The position numbers and the translations under genes are program-made. 64,000 bases of DNA from Portunus trituberculatus (Eukaryota; Arthropoda; Malacostraca; Decapoda; Portunidae), in contig NC_059258.1 of assembly GCF_017591435.1 (NCBI RefSeq), positions 8,276,427-8,340,426 of the forward strand. Direction: 5' to 3'. The notes under the pieces were generated by a model. The model saw only the letters and a program-made list of their open reading frames with translations, searched no databases and was not told the origin of the DNA. Positions 43,803-56,108 of this stretch are shown piece after piece (position 1 is the first letter of the stretch; each line of letters begins with the position of its first letter).

Positions 43803-45584
43803 TCCATATCTACACTTGTCAATCTTCTTTTATGTCACACTCCTGTCCTTTTACTTCTTCATCTATTACGCTCACATCTCGAACTATATTTTTAATATTA
43901 GACATCTTCCATTCTCAGCTTTTTACATGTCCTTGATTACTTGTGTCATATTCTTCTCTCAATCTTTCTCATTATCAACTTGTCCATTGTTGATCAATTT
44001 ATACATGTCTCCTCTTGTTCTTTTTTGTGGTCAGCCCAGCTTCCTCAGTCTTTCCTCATAGTCTAACTCCCTGAGTCATGGTACCATCCTTGTTGCCAGC
44101 CTCTGTACCTTTCCACCTTTTCTTATGTTCACATTATATGACCAGACACATGCATATTATTCTAACTGGGGTTTTCTTAAGGTACAATATCTTCTTCATC
44201 ATTCCTTCATCTAGGTAGTGGAATGCACGCCAATATTTTGAAGCATGTTGTATGTTTTCCCAAAAATCTTGTTAATGTGTTTCTCCGGTGACATTGTGTT
44301 TTGTTGTTACTCCTAAGTCTTTCTCCTCATTGGTCTCTTTAATTTTCTCATCACCCAGCCTGTAATCCCTGTTTGGTCTGTATCACTTCTCCCCATTTGG
44401 TTCATAACATAGGTCTTGTCTATATTAAATTCCATCTGCCACTCCTTACTCCCATTATATTTTATCAAGATCTTCCTGCAATTTACAATCTTCCTTTTCT
44501 TTATAATTTTAGTATTGTTTATCATGCAACATGTAACTGTCAATTCCTACTGGCATATCATTAACATAAATCAAAACATGATGGATCCAGCACTGACCCT
44601 TGTGGAACTCCACTGGTTAGCTTCTTCCACTCAGACTTATTTCCTCTCACCACTGTTCTCATTTCTCTTCCCATTAAGTAATTTTCCATCCATTTTGCTA
44701 GTTTATGTCTTCCAATCATCTTTAGTTTCCACATCTGGTACTTTATCAAAGGCCTTTCTCAAGTCCAGGTAGATAGCATCCACCCATCCCTCTCTATGTT
44801 GTAGTCAGTCACTCTTGAATAAAAACATAATAAATTGGATACACGATTTTCCTTTTCTGAAACCAAACTGTCTTTCACTCAGAATGTGTTTCACTCTTCT
44901 AGATACTCACTCCACTTAGCTTTAATTACTTCTTCACATACCTTGCAATATACTAGTCAACGATACTGGTCTATAATTTAGCGGTTCCATTCTACTTCCA
45001 TTCTCTTATATATAGGCACAATGTCAGCTCTTTTCCACTCTCGGGACTAATCCTGTTCGTATTGAGGTTTCCACAATATCAAATACAGGGTTCAACAATT
45101 GATCCTTACATTCATTTAGCAACCTCCCAGATATGCCATCAGGCCCCATTGATTTATTAATATCCATATTAATGCTTATAATTTTCCTTACATCTTCCTT
45201 AGTCACTTTAACTCCTGCATTTGCTTTATTTCCGTAGGCCTTCCTCCCAAATGCTCCTCCTTTGTAAACACTTTGCAAAAGTTGTCGTTCATTTCAATAT
45301 CTCTCCATCTTGGTCTTATACTTCTTTCCTTTTACCTTTTCTTTTGCCTCCTTTTAGTTTTCCATTTATGAATTTGTAAAACATTTTGGGTCACTATCAC
45401 AGTTTTCCACCACCCTCTGTTCATATTCCTTCTGTCCTGTTCTCCTTACTTCAACATATCTATTCTGCTGCTGTTTTTCCTTGATAATTGTTGATTCTTA
45501 AGTTTCTTCCTCCTTTTCTTTGTTCTTGTTTCTTTTCTTCACAATTTCTATTATACCACTGTTTATTATCTTCAAATACCTTCT

Positions 45585-45960
45585 ATACTGTCACGATACT
45601 GGTCTATAATTTAGTGGTTCCATTCTACACCATTCTTATATATAGGCATAATGTCATTTTCCACTCTTCACTAATCCTATTCGGTATACCACGTATCATT
45701 TCAATTCAACAATTGATCCTTACATTCATATAATTTCCCAGATATGCCATCCCCTAGGATTTATTTATTTCCATATTGCTTATAATTTTCCTTACATCTT
45801 CCTTAGTAACCATGATGTCCTGCATTGCTTTATTTCCCAAGGACCTTCCTCCCATAAAATGCTCCTCTTTGTAAACACTTTGCAAAGTTGTCGTTCAAAA
45901 TCAGCTATCTCCAGCATCTTGATATACTTCTTTCCTGACCTTTTCTGATTGCCTCCCTTT
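45585..45960. repeat. Partial internal duplication inside E4
   Basis: CGATACTGGTCTATAATTTA with the following RT text appears at 44957-45310 and again, more damaged, at about 45593-45960. The second copy lies between the end of the RT region and the linker, where no other E has it. Confidence 0.7.
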
Positions 45961-46866
45961 TATTTAGTTTCATTAATGAATTTGTAACATTTTGTCACTA
46001 TCACAGTTTTCACCACCCTCTGTTCATATTCCTTCTGTGCTGTTCTCCTTACTTCAACATATCTATTCCTTTCTGATGTAGTTCTTGATTCATCTGTCTT
46101 AAGTTTCTCATGCCATTTCTTTGTTCTTTTCTTCTTCACAGTTTCTATTATACCACTGTTTATATTAAAGTCCTCTTTCTGTGATATACAAACTTTTTTC
46201 ACAGTTTACAAATCCATAAATTTATCGTATTTCAATTGCATATCCCTTTCCTGGTATACCACCGGACCCAGTCAATGTGTCATTGAAGAACTCCCTTATA
46301 TGGTTATGATTGCCTAATATAATTTAATTTTCTAGCCCTTCCCCGCTTTTCATTCGTGCCAAATTCTGTATCCAGCTCAAGCAGGACATCATGATCGCTT
46401 TTCCCAAGGGACATTCATATTCAATTTCACTCTTTTAGAGCATGACGACAACTGGTAAATACCAAATCCAACCTTGCTGCAAAACATCTTGTCCCCTGCA
46501 CCTTGTTGGTGGTCTCACCCACTGTGTCATCAAGTTATTTGTTGCTACCTTTGGAGAAAACTAATTCCTAAAACTACGTTTCTCACCACATTCACCCTTC
46601 TGGTCTTCACCTATTTCTTTACGAATTCAAGTCTCTCACTTCATAACTCCTATCCTTTCTGATGAGTTCTTGCTTCGGATTCTATCTAGAGTAGTTTCTC
46701 ATCACCATTTAGTACTGTTCATATTCCCAAGCACTGGTTCTGGAGTGGTATGTATACTGAGATTATAATATTAATGTCTCTTGCCTTCTGTTATATGCAT
46801 ACTTATCACTTCCTTTTCTTTACTATAGTTCACCTCCTTCCATCAGATCTTCCTTAGTAAGAACCA

Positions 46867-47675
46867 TTATACCACACCTCCTTTATTTTTCTCCATTCTC
46901 CATACTTTGTAGTGTTTTACAACAAACCAGTCTAGCTTTATTTCGGGCCTTAGCTTTGTTTCCACCACACACATTATGTCCGGTTCCTTATTTCTTAGGT
47001 AATCCATACATTCTAGCCTCTTAGACAGTAATCCATATATGTTCGTGTAAGTCACTTTTATGCCATTCCTAGTCTCATTCTTCCATGTAATGCCTATTCC
47101 GTCTGTTTTATTCACCACTTCTTTTACTCCATTTCTCATCCTCCAAAAAAACTTGGTCTTTTCCTCCTCTGTTCTTTCGTCATTCCTCTCCTTCACTTCA
47201 GTTACAAGCTCCTTCATTTTCATTCGCTCATCTTGTGACATATTTCTTCTTATGTAAATTGTTTTGGTTTCCTCAGTCCTAAGTTTCCAAGCCCTCCTCA
47301 ACAAGGCCTCTTTGCCACCTGAGACTTTAATTTCAATTTTAATGGTTTATTGCCTTCCTCAAAGCTCCCAATCACACTTTCTTCTACCTCAGCATATAGG
47401 TCCTCTTCTTCCACAGAGATCTTGTTCAGTAAAGACTTAATCCTGTCATTTTCCTTATCCCTCCTGTCCTGCCAGTTCCTGTTAGTTTCCTCCTGCAATC
47501 CTATTATGATCACACATTTTTTCTTTTCAGCAATATCTCTCACCACATACTCATTTTCCTTTAGTGCCTTTACCATTTCCCTCTGCGTAATCCCTTTATT
47601 TTCCTCTTCCTGCTTTTTTACAATCTCCCTAAACGACCTTTGTACCTGCTGATGTTCATGGTTCACTTCTTTCAT
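46867..47675 (-). pseudogene. E4 ORF1 end fused in frame to endonuclease start
   Basis: 47298-47675: KEVNHEHQQVQRSFREIVKK, VIIIGLQEETNRNWQDRR and EEEDLYAEVEES. 46867-47304: TIYIRRNMSQDERMKMKELV, KFFWRMRNG then VKEVVNKTDGIGITWKNE. A deletion of part of the ORF1-ORF2 overlap puts the two proteins into one frame here. Confidence 0.75.
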
Positions 47676-48178
47676 CCTGGTATCAATTAAATTAAGGCAT
47701 TCCCTTCTGATATTTTTATCTCCATTTCCATGAGTTTAGCCTTCATCTCTTCACATTGTTTCCTTAGTTGTTGGTTTTCTTTCTCTATCTCTACTTTTTC
47801 CTTCAATAGTTCTTTATTCGCTAACGTTAACAAATAGATCTCTTTTTGCAATCATTCTCCTAAAACTCTATCCAGTTTTTCTTCTATGGACAAATTGTTT
47901 GAATTTCTTTCCAGTGCCTGATTCTTGCATCCATATCAAGTTTCTCAGTCCTTTTGGCGTATTAATCCTTCAAAGTCTCTAGTTTTCTAGATGCATTTTT
48001 TGTATCTGCTGATTGCCAGAACAATCACCGCCCACATCTCCTCTCAGGATCACTCTCCATATCTCACTTTCAACACTGCACAGTAGTCATTAACAGGACA
48101 CTAACTTTTACTCCCTGTAACACCATAGGTATTTTCCTTCTTCCCGTCCGCGGCGAGACGAGCCATCTCTCTCAGCCG

Positions 48179-48179
<1 letters not shown>

Positions 48180-48213
<34 letters not shown>

Positions 48214-48230
48214 TTTTTTTTTGTGTGTGT
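48180..48230. repeat. (GT)n with a T12 run
   Basis: GT run, twelve T at 48211-48222, GT again, then ATTTAGTTGTATTTACCCA, a decayed version of the A/D tail repeat. Confidence 0.95.
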
Positions 48231-49632
48231 ATTTAGTTGTATTTACCCATTTTATTTTCAAACTCTTTTTAATATATTCTCTACTCCAGGAGAGCATTCA
48301 TGACAGTCTTCCATATTTCCCATTGTCCTCTCTTCCTTCCTTTGTGGTCTCATTTTCTTCAGCTGCATCACTCGACAACTTCTCATTCCACATCACACAA
48401 CACCTTCATTTTCATTCTTCAAATCATTAATAATGTTCACCAGCCCGTGTCATCCTCTAATCATCTGTCTCATATGTCTGCTGTCACCTTTGTCTTCACT
48501 TCATCTAATCTTTCCTCAATTTCTGCAAAGTCCTTCTCCTAATTTTCAATCTGCAGAACTCCTCTCCTACCACCTCATTTCTCTTTCCAACACAGTTGTC
48601 TGTAATATCAGCACCATTTCTGTTCCTCCTCTTGCTCTATCCTCATTTTCAATCAATATATTTCATCATGAACACACCATTGTCTCTCCACATTGAATCT
48701 TCAGAATTTTCTCCACTGGCTAAGACTTCAATGTCCTCTCTAACTTTCATCTGTGCTGTATACCTCTTCACCACTCCTCTGACTTGTAAAATTCTTTGAC
48801 TATTTGACTTCAATGGACACATCTTATCTCTTTCCTTTTGCTGAGATCTCCATTTTGTCAATGTTCACCAACTTTCTTTCATCTTCTTTCACTGACCAAC
48901 CTTACAAACCTTCAACTTTCATCCTTCATGACCTCAGCTTTTTCCTCCACAGATTCTCCTTAAACCACGCCCATCATTCTTGATCTTTCCAACCTCCAAC
49001 CCTTCTGCTTACTCTGTAAAGCTTTCCTCTTGTCCCTCCACCACAATCATTTTCTCCAGTTCTATCACTCAGTAGCCTCAACCTGCATCTTCTCTTTCTC
49101 TCTAAATAACTCAATATTCTTTCCTTGATGTTATTGTTCATCCAGAGATCCTTCTCTTTGTCCCATAACATATTATCTCTCATGTCTCTTCCTCATCTTT
49201 TCTAACCCTAAACATTTTTCTCTGCTTGTTCTCTCTGTCAATTGATTAAACACATTCCATTGCATCCAACTCTATCATGCCCTATATGTTTCTGGTAATC
49301 TCTTTCTCCAACTTCTATCTTTCTAATATGTCAAATCTTTCATTCTCCTCTCAGATTTTCATCAATTTATCTCTAACAACTTTTCTTCTTGTCTTTCCTC
49401 CTTTCTTCATCAGACTCTCCTTTCTCTTCTTTTCTGCTGAACTCCTTGTAAACCTTTGCTCCAACTCAACTTTATGATTCTCATTTCCTCCTTCCTCCAC
49501 CTCTCACTTCTTCATCAAAATTTTCTTTATAAAGACACGTTTTCCTCCTCTCTCCTTGATTCTCAAACCTAGTTCTAGTCCCTCCTGTGTTCTCCAAAAC
49601 TTCTTGATGTTCTTCAAACTCTTTCATCTTTC
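48231..49632. other. Unrecognised 1.4 kb block, probably decayed minus-strand element
   Basis: Its left edge (GGTAAATACAACTAAATACACAC on the minus strand) looks like a tail of an A- or D-type LINE. The rest is pyrimidine-rich on the plus strand, as are all the other minus-strand LINEs here. On the minus strand, short frames such as KEKDLWMNNNIKERILSYL (48974-49183) and VVKRYTAQMKVREDIEVLAS (48649-48861) are charged and could belong to an ORF1-like coiled coil. I cannot match it to A, B, D, E or INS by eye, and see no RT or EN motif. A decayed host sequence is possible. Confidence 0.4.
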
Positions 49633-50132
49633 NNNNNNNNNNNNNNNNNNNNNNNNNNNNNNNNNNNNNNNNNNNNNNNNNNNNNNNNNNNNNNNNNNNN
49701 NNNNNNNNNNNNNNNNNNNNNNNNNNNNNNNNNNNNNNNNNNNNNNNNNNNNNNNNNNNNNNNNNNNNNNNNNNNNNNNNNNNNNNNNNNNNNNNNNNNN
49801 NNNNNNNNNNNNNNNNNNNNNNNNNNNNNNNNNNNNNNNNNNNNNNNNNNNNNNNNNNNNNNNNNNNNNNNNNNNNNNNNNNNNNNNNNNNNNNNNNNNN
49901 NNNNNNNNNNNNNNNNNNNNNNNNNNNNNNNNNNNNNNNNNNNNNNNNNNNNNNNNNNNNNNNNNNNNNNNNNNNNNNNNNNNNNNNNNNNNNNNNNNNN
50001 NNNNNNNNNNNNNNNNNNNNNNNNNNNNNNNNNNNNNNNNNNNNNNNNNNNNNNNNNNNNNNNNNNNNNNNNNNNNNNNNNNNNNNNNNNNNNNNNNNNN
50101 NNNNNNNNNNNNNNNNNNNNNNNNNNNNNNNN
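49633..50132. other. Assembly gap, 500 N
   Basis: Separates the unrecognised block from the C-terminal domain of E5. No overlap between the flanks. Confidence 0.99.
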
Positions 50133-50155
50133 CTTCCTCAGTCTTTCCTCATAGT

Positions 50156-51429
50156 CTAACTCCTGAGTCCTGGTACCATCCTTGTTGCCAGCCTCTGTAC
50201 CCTTTCTACCTTCTTCACATTTTCTTCATATGGTGACCAGACACATGCTGCATATTCTAACTGGGGTCTTATTAAGGTACATAATATCTTCTTCATCATT
50301 CCTTCATCTAGGTAGTGGAATGCAAGGCCAATATTTTGAAGCATGTTGTATGTTTTCCCAAAAATCTTGTTAATGTGTTTCTCCGGTGACAAGGTGTTTT
50401 GCAGTTACTCCTAAGTCTTTCTCCTCATTGGTCTCTTTAATTTTCTCATCACCCAGCCTGTAATCCCTGTTTGGTCTGTATCTACTTCTTCCCATTTTCA
50501 TAACATGGGTCTTGTCTATATTAAATTCCATCTGCCACTCCTTACTCCACTCATATATTTTATCAAGATCTTCCTGTAACTTGTTACAATCTTCCACATT
50601 CTTTACTCTCCTCATAATTTTAGTATCGTCCGCAAACATGTTCATGTAACTGTCAATTCCTACTGGCATATCATTAACATAAATCAAAAACATGATGGGA
50701 CCCAGCACTGACCCTTGTGGAACTCCACTGGTTACCTTCTTCCACTCGGACTTCCTTCCTCTCACCACTGTTCTCATTTCTCTTCCCATTAAGTAATTTT
50801 CCATCCATTTTGCTAGTTTATCATTTACTCCTCCAATCATCTTTAGTTTCCACATCAGTCTATTGTGTGGTACTTTATCAAAGGCCTTTCTCAAGTCCAG
50901 GTAGATAGCATCCACCCATCCCTCTCTATGTTGTAGTATGTCAGTCACTCTTGAATAAAAACATAATAAATTGGATACACGATCTTCCTTTTCTGAAACC
51001 AAACTGCCTTTCACTCAGAATGTTTTCACTTTCTAGATACTCACTCCACTTAGCTTTAATTACTTCTTCACATACCTTGCACAATATACTAGTCAACGAT
51101 ACTGGTCTATAATTTAGCGGTTCCATTCTACTACCATTCTTATATATAGGCACAATGTCAGCTCTTTTCCACTCTTTCGGGACTAATCCTGTTCGTATTG
51201 AGGTTTCCACAATATCAAATACAGGGTTCAACAATTGATCCTTACATTCATTTAGCAACCTCCCAGATATGCCATCAGGCCCCATTGATTTATTAATATC
51301 CAGATTGCTTATAATTTTCCTTACATCTTCCTTAGTAACCATGATGTCCTGCATTTGCTTTATTTCCGTAGGCCTTCCTCCCATAAAATGCTCCTCCTTT
51401 GTAAACACTTTGCAAAAGTTGTCGTTCAA
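50156..51429 (-). pseudogene. E5 reverse transcriptase, catalytic site intact, frameshifted
   Basis: Frames 50941-51429 (fingers, RQFGFRKGRSC), 50370-51014 (palm and thumb: KAFDKVPHNRLMWKL, TSGVPQGSVLGPIMFLIYVN, MFADDTKIM, IDKTHVMKMGRS) and 50156-50392 (RPQLEYAACVWSP). Several residues are more conventional than in E2 (VLGP for VLDP, DKVPH for DKVPQ, DKTH for DKTY), fitting a less decayed copy. The break near 50982 comes from a missing CG in ATACACGATC. Confidence 0.9.
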
Positions 51430-51513
51430 AATTTCAGCTATATCTCCAGCATCTTGATATACTTCTTCCCGTTTTTACCTTTTCTATTGCCTCCCTTTTA
51501 TTTAGTTTTCCAT

Positions 51514-52720
51514 TTATGAATTTGTAAAACATTTTGGGTCACTATCACAGTTTTCCACCACCCTCTGTTCATATTCCTTCTGTGCTGTTCTCCTTACTTC
51601 AACATATCTATTCCTTGCTGTTTTGTAGACTTCCCTTGATAATACATCACTGTTTTTCTTAAGTTTCTTCCATGCCTTTTCTTTGTTCTTTTTTGCTTCT
51701 TCACAATTTCTATTAAACCACTGTTTATTATTTAAAGTCCTCTTTCTGTGATATGGCACAAACTTTTTCACAGCAGAGTTATACAAATCCATAAATTTAT
51801 CGTATTTCAATTGCATATCCCTTTCCTGGTATACCACGGACCAGTCAATTTCATTAAAGAACTCCCTTATATGGTTATAATTTGCCCTAGTATAATTTAA
51901 TTTTTCCTCCCTGCGTTCCACAATCTTATTCGTGCTTAATTCCGTATCCAGCTCAAAGCTTAGGACATCATGATCGCTTTTCCCAAGGGACATTCATGTT
52001 CAATTTCCTCTTTTAGAGATTCCCTGGTAAATACCAAATCCAACCTTGCTGCAACATCTTGTCCCCTGCACCTTGTTGGTGATCTCACCCACTGTGTCAT
52101 CAAGTTATTTGTTGCTACCTTTAACAGTTCTTCTGCCCACTCACCACTGTTCACCACTTCGTAGTCTTCCCACACTATTTCTTTGCAATTAAAGTCTCCA
52201 ACTATCATCACTCTATCCTTTCTGATGAGTTCTTGCTTCATTCTGTCTAGAGTATTTCTCATCACCATTTTGTACTGTTCATATTCCCAAGCAGTGGTTC
52301 TGGGTGGTATGTATACTGTTATAATATTAATGTCCCTCTTGCCTTCTGTTATATGCATACTTATCACTTCCTCATTTCTCTTACTATAGTTCACCTCCTT
52401 CACTATCAGATCTTCCTTAGTAAGAACCATTATACCACCACCTCCTTTATTTTTTCTATCATTTCTCCATACTTTGTAGTGTTTTACAACAAACCAGTCT
52501 AGCTTTATTTCGGGCCTTAGCTTTGTTTCCACTACACACATTATGTCCAGTTCCATATTTCTCAGGTAATCCATACATTCTAGCCTCTAGACAGAAATCC
52601 ATCTATGTTCGTGTAAGTCACTTTTATGCCATTCCTAGTCTCATTCTTCCATGTAATGCCTATTCCGTCTGTTTTATTCACCACTTCTTTAGCCTCCCAT
52701 TTCTCATCCTCCAAAAAAAC
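51514..52720 (-). pseudogene. E5 endonuclease and linker, frameshifted
   Basis: 51960-52574 has VVETKLRPEI, GGGGIMVLTKED, VYIPPRTTAW, IVGDFNCKEIVWED and DLVFTRESLKEEIEHECPL; 51514-51993 has SLGKSDHDVLSFEL and the linker KQWFNRNCEEAKKNKEKAWK. All catalytic residues are present. The two breaks are a missing T near 52588 and a missing C near 51984. Confidence 0.88.
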
Positions 52721-53605
52721 TTGGTCTTTTCCTCCTCTGTTCTTTCGTCATTCCTCTCCTTCACTTCAGTTACAAGCTCCTTCATTTTCATTCGCTCATC
52801 TTGTGACATATTTCTTCTTATGTAAATTGTTTTGGTTTCCTCAGAGTCCTTAAGTTTCCAAGCCCTCCTCAACAAGGCCTCCGCTGCCACCTGAGACTTT
52901 AATTTCAATTTTAATGGTCTATTCTTGCCTTCCTCAAAAGCTCCCAATCTCACACTTTCTTCTACCTCAGCATATAGGTCCTCTTCTTCCACAGAGATCT
53001 TGTTCAGTAAAGACTTAATCCTGTCATTTTCCTTATCCCTCCTGTCCTGCCAGTTCCTGTTAGTTTCCTCCTGCAATCCTATTATGATCACACATTTTTC
53101 TTTTCAGCAATATCTCTCACCACATACTCATTTTCCTTTAGTGCCTTTACCATTTCCCTCTGCGTAATCCCTTTATTTTCCTCTTCCTGCTTTTTTACTA
53201 TCTCCCTAAATGACCTTTGTACCTCCTGATGTTCATGGTTCACTTCTTTCATCCTGGTATCAATTAGATTAAGGCATTCCTCCTTCCTCAAGTCCCTTCG
53301 GATATTTTTATCTCCATTTCCATGAGTTTAGCCTTCATCTCTTCACATTGTTTCCTTAGTTGTTGGTTTTCTTTCTCCATCTCTACTTTTTCCTTCAATA
53401 GCTCTTTATTCGCTAACGTTAACAAATAGATCTCTTTTTTGAACGAATCATTCTCGGCTAGAACTCTATCCAGTTTTTCTTCTATGGACAAAATGTTTAG
53501 GAACTTACTTTCCAGTGCCTGGATTCTTGCATCCATATCAAGTTTCTCCAGTCCTTTTGGGGTAGTAATAAAACCTTCGAAGTCTCTAGTTTGTCTAGAC
53601 GCCAT
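52678..53605 (-). pseudogene. E5 ORF1 protein, frameshifted
   Basis: Start MASRQTRDFEGFITTPKG at 53605. Coiled coil to about 53300, then EECLNLIDTRMKEVNHEHQE and, from 53091, IIIGLQEETNRNWQDRR through EEEDLYAEVEESVRLGAFEE to FFWRMRNGRLKKW. Two breaks: missing bases near 53295 and a missing T near 53098. Confidence 0.85.
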
Positions 53606-53821
53606 TTTTTGTTATCGTCAGCTGATTACGGCCAGAACAATCACCGCCCACACTCTCCTCTCAGGGATCACTCTCCAAATCCCTCACTTTCAACACTAAG
53701 AGACAGTAGGACATTAACAGGACACTAACTTAGAGTTACCCGGGCCCTGTAACACCATAGGTATTTTCCTTCTTCCCGTCCGCAGCCGGAGACGAGCCGT
53801 CCTCTCTCAGCGACGGGGACG

Positions 53822-53822
<1 letters not shown>

Positions 53823-53867
<45 letters not shown>
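53823..53867. repeat. (GT)n microsatellite between D3 and E5
   Basis: Shortest of the pure tracts on this side (45 bases); D3 tail on the right, first base of E5 on the left. Confidence 0.98.
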
Positions 53868-53869
<2 letters not shown>

Positions 53870-53912
53870 TTACCTAATTGTATTTACCTAATTGTAACAT
53901 ACGGGAAAAGAG

Positions 53913-54499
53913 CTATGCTCGTGTTGTCCCGTCTCCATATCTATTAATGTCCAGCTTTTTCTTAAAATCATGAATATTCCTTGCGTTGACCACTTCCACG
54001 TCTAAACTATTCCATGCTTCCACCCTTCTATGAGGGAAGCTATATTTTTTCACATCTCTCCTATAAGTGGCCATTTTAGTTTTTCCCATGCCCTCTCGAC
54101 ATTCTTTCATTCCACATACACAGATCTTCCCTATCCATTTTTCCATGCCAATCATCACTCTGTATATTGCTATCAGGTCTCCCTTTCTCTTCTGTTTTCC
54201 AGGGTTCGGAAGTTGCATTCTTTTCAGTCTGTCTTCATAAGTCAAATCTCTTAAGTCAGGCACCATTTTGTTGCAGCCCTCTGTACTTTCTCTAGTTTCC
54301 TTATGTGTTTCTTTAAGTTCGGAGCCCACTGTATTGTTGCATATTCAAGCCTCGGTCTTATCATTGCAGTAATTATTTTCTTCATCATTTCTTCATCTAA
54401 ATATACGAACGCCACTCTTATGTTCCTCAATAAGTTCAATACTTCTCCAATTATTTTGTTTATATGTCTCTCTGGCGATAGGTCATTGGTAATTGTCAC
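53913..54499 (-). pseudogene. D3 C-terminal domain
   Basis: 54251-54499: SPERHINKIIGEVLNLLRNI, RPRLEYATIQWAPNLKKHI. 53913-54329: LTYEDRLKRMQLPN, RRDVKKYSFPHRRVEAWNSL and the end INRYGDGTTRA. A missing base near 54203 turns TLENRRERG into PGKQKRKG. Confidence 0.8.
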
Positions 54500-55349
54500 C
54501 CCAAGGTCTTTTCTTCATGACTGGTTTTATGTCTTCATTTCCTATCTTGTACATACTCCTGATTCTTCTTTCACTCTTGCCAAACTCTATTTTCTTGCAT
54601 TTTGTCGTGTTGAACTCCATTTGCCATGTACAGCTCCATTTCCATATTCTGTCCAAGTCTTCCTGGAGTAGTTCGCAATCTTTGTCACATCTCACTTTTC
54701 TTAACAATTTTGCATCGTCTGCAAATAGGCTCACATAACTGGACACCCCATCCACCATGTCATTTATGTAGACCGCGAACATTACTGGTGCCAACACTGA
54801 TCCCTGTGGAACTCCACTCTCCACCAAGCCCCATTCTGATGGTCTGTCCTTAATTATTGTTCTCATTTCTCTTCCTACCAAAAGTCTTCCATCCATTTTA
54901 GTAAACTGCCATGCACTCCTCCTACCATTTCAAGTTTCCAGATCAGTCTCTGGTGTGGTACCTTATCAAAGGCCTTTTTAAATCCAGATATATTCCATCA
55001 GCCCAACCATCTCTTTCCTGTATTACATCTATCACCCTCGAATAGTAACATATCAGGTTTGTCGTGCATGAACGCCCTTTTCTAAAACCAAATTGACACT
55101 CACAAAGTATGTCATTTTCTCCAAGAAGTCTGTCCATCTATTCTTCACCACCCTCTCACACATCTTAGCTACCACACTTGTAAGTGACACTGGTCTATAG
55201 TTCAATGGGTCTCTCTTGTTACCTGATTTATAGATTGGGACAATGTTAGCTCTTTTCCAGTCTTGGGGCACTACACCTTCCCTTAATGAGGCATCAATTA
55301 CTTCACAAACTTTTTCTGCCAGTTGCTCCTGCATTCTCTTAAAATCCAT
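54483..55349 (-). pseudogene. D3 reverse transcriptase, catalytic site intact, frameshifted
   Basis: 55053-55349 (QDWKRANIVPIYKSGN, DPLNYRPVSLTSVV), 54943-55137 (CQFGFRKGRSCTTNL), 54483-54896 (VESGVPQGSVLAPVMFAVYI, LFADDAKLL; FADD at 54714-54725, MEFNTTKCKKIEFGKSE). Breaks lie at short A runs. Confidence 0.87.
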
Positions 55350-56108
55350 CCTGATACCCCATCAGGTCCCACAGCTTTTCTCACTTCTAAACTCCCCATC
55401 ATATTCTTGATCTCCTCCACAGTTACTTGAAACTCCTTCATAATCCTTTCTGTTCCATTACCAGTGGTTTGTCAAAAGCAGTCTCCTTTGTGAATACCTT
55501 CCGAAAGCATCCATTCATAGCCTCTGCCATTTCCTGGGATCTTCACTGCATACTCCATTTACTTCTAAACTTTCAATACTTTCTCTATTTTTGATGTTGT
55601 TGTTCACATGTCTGTAAAAAGCCTTGGTTGGTCTTTACATTTATCAATTATATCCTTTTCTTGTTTCTTTCTTTCTTCTCTTCTAATCAACACATATTCA
55701 TTTCTTGCTCTTTTGTAACTTTCCCACTGCTTAATCCGTCTTTTCCTTCTCCACCTCTTCCATGCATCCTCTTTTCTTGTTCTAGCCTTTTCACATCTAT
55801 CGTTAAACCAGTCCTGCTTTCCAACTTCTCTATGTTGTCTTATTGGTACAAATTTTTCTCACCTTCTTTGTATATTTTTATAAATTCCTTCCACTTTTCA
55901 TTTGCTCCTTAGCACTCTTGAATTTCATCCAATTTGTCTCTTGAAAGAATTTCTTTAGGTTTCCAAAATCTGTCTTGGCATAATTCCATCTTCCCACTTT
56001 ATATTCTTCATTTCTTCTAGATTTCTCTTCATCTATCACCTTGAACTCCAAAACTGCATGATCACTCTTTGCTAAAGGGCACTCCACCCTCATCTCCTCA
56101 ATGACCAT

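Larger units (their letters stand above)
43802..48179 (-). mobile_element. E4: heavily corrupted family E LINE
   Basis: Recognisable as E throughout, from its 5' leader (48000-48179) to the C-terminal domain, but with dozens of deletions of one to ten bases and several small insertions. The first 200 bases from the 3' side mix A-like (CTCCATATCTACACTTGTC) and E-like text. It has the stop after LATRMVP; the catalytic box near 44515 is not readable. By contrast 47140-47690 is almost perfect. ORF1 has Glu at the E2/E3 stop site. Could be an old copy or a poor consensus. Confidence 0.8.
50133..53822 (-). mobile_element. E5: nearly full-length family E LINE with intact catalytic motifs
   Basis: Complete from the 5' leader (53822) to the middle of the C-terminal domain, where the gap cuts it. 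It lacks all three disabling changes of E2/E3: the box is FADD (50635-50646), ORF1 has Glu at the stop site (near 52983), and LATRMVPG reads through near 50173. Its remaining breaks are one-base indels in repeats (near 50404, 50982, 51478, 51536, 51990, 52590, 53098), so it may be close to an active source element. Lies directly in the (AC)n tail of D3. Confidence 0.92.
53868..56108 (-). mobile_element. D3: family D LINE, 5' end in a gap
   Basis: From the SDH part of EN (about 56070) through linker, RT and C-terminal domain to the natural 3' end: RYGDGTTRA, then two copies of ATTAGGTAAATACA and (AC)n. It supplies the 3' part that D2 lacks. Confidence 0.9.
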
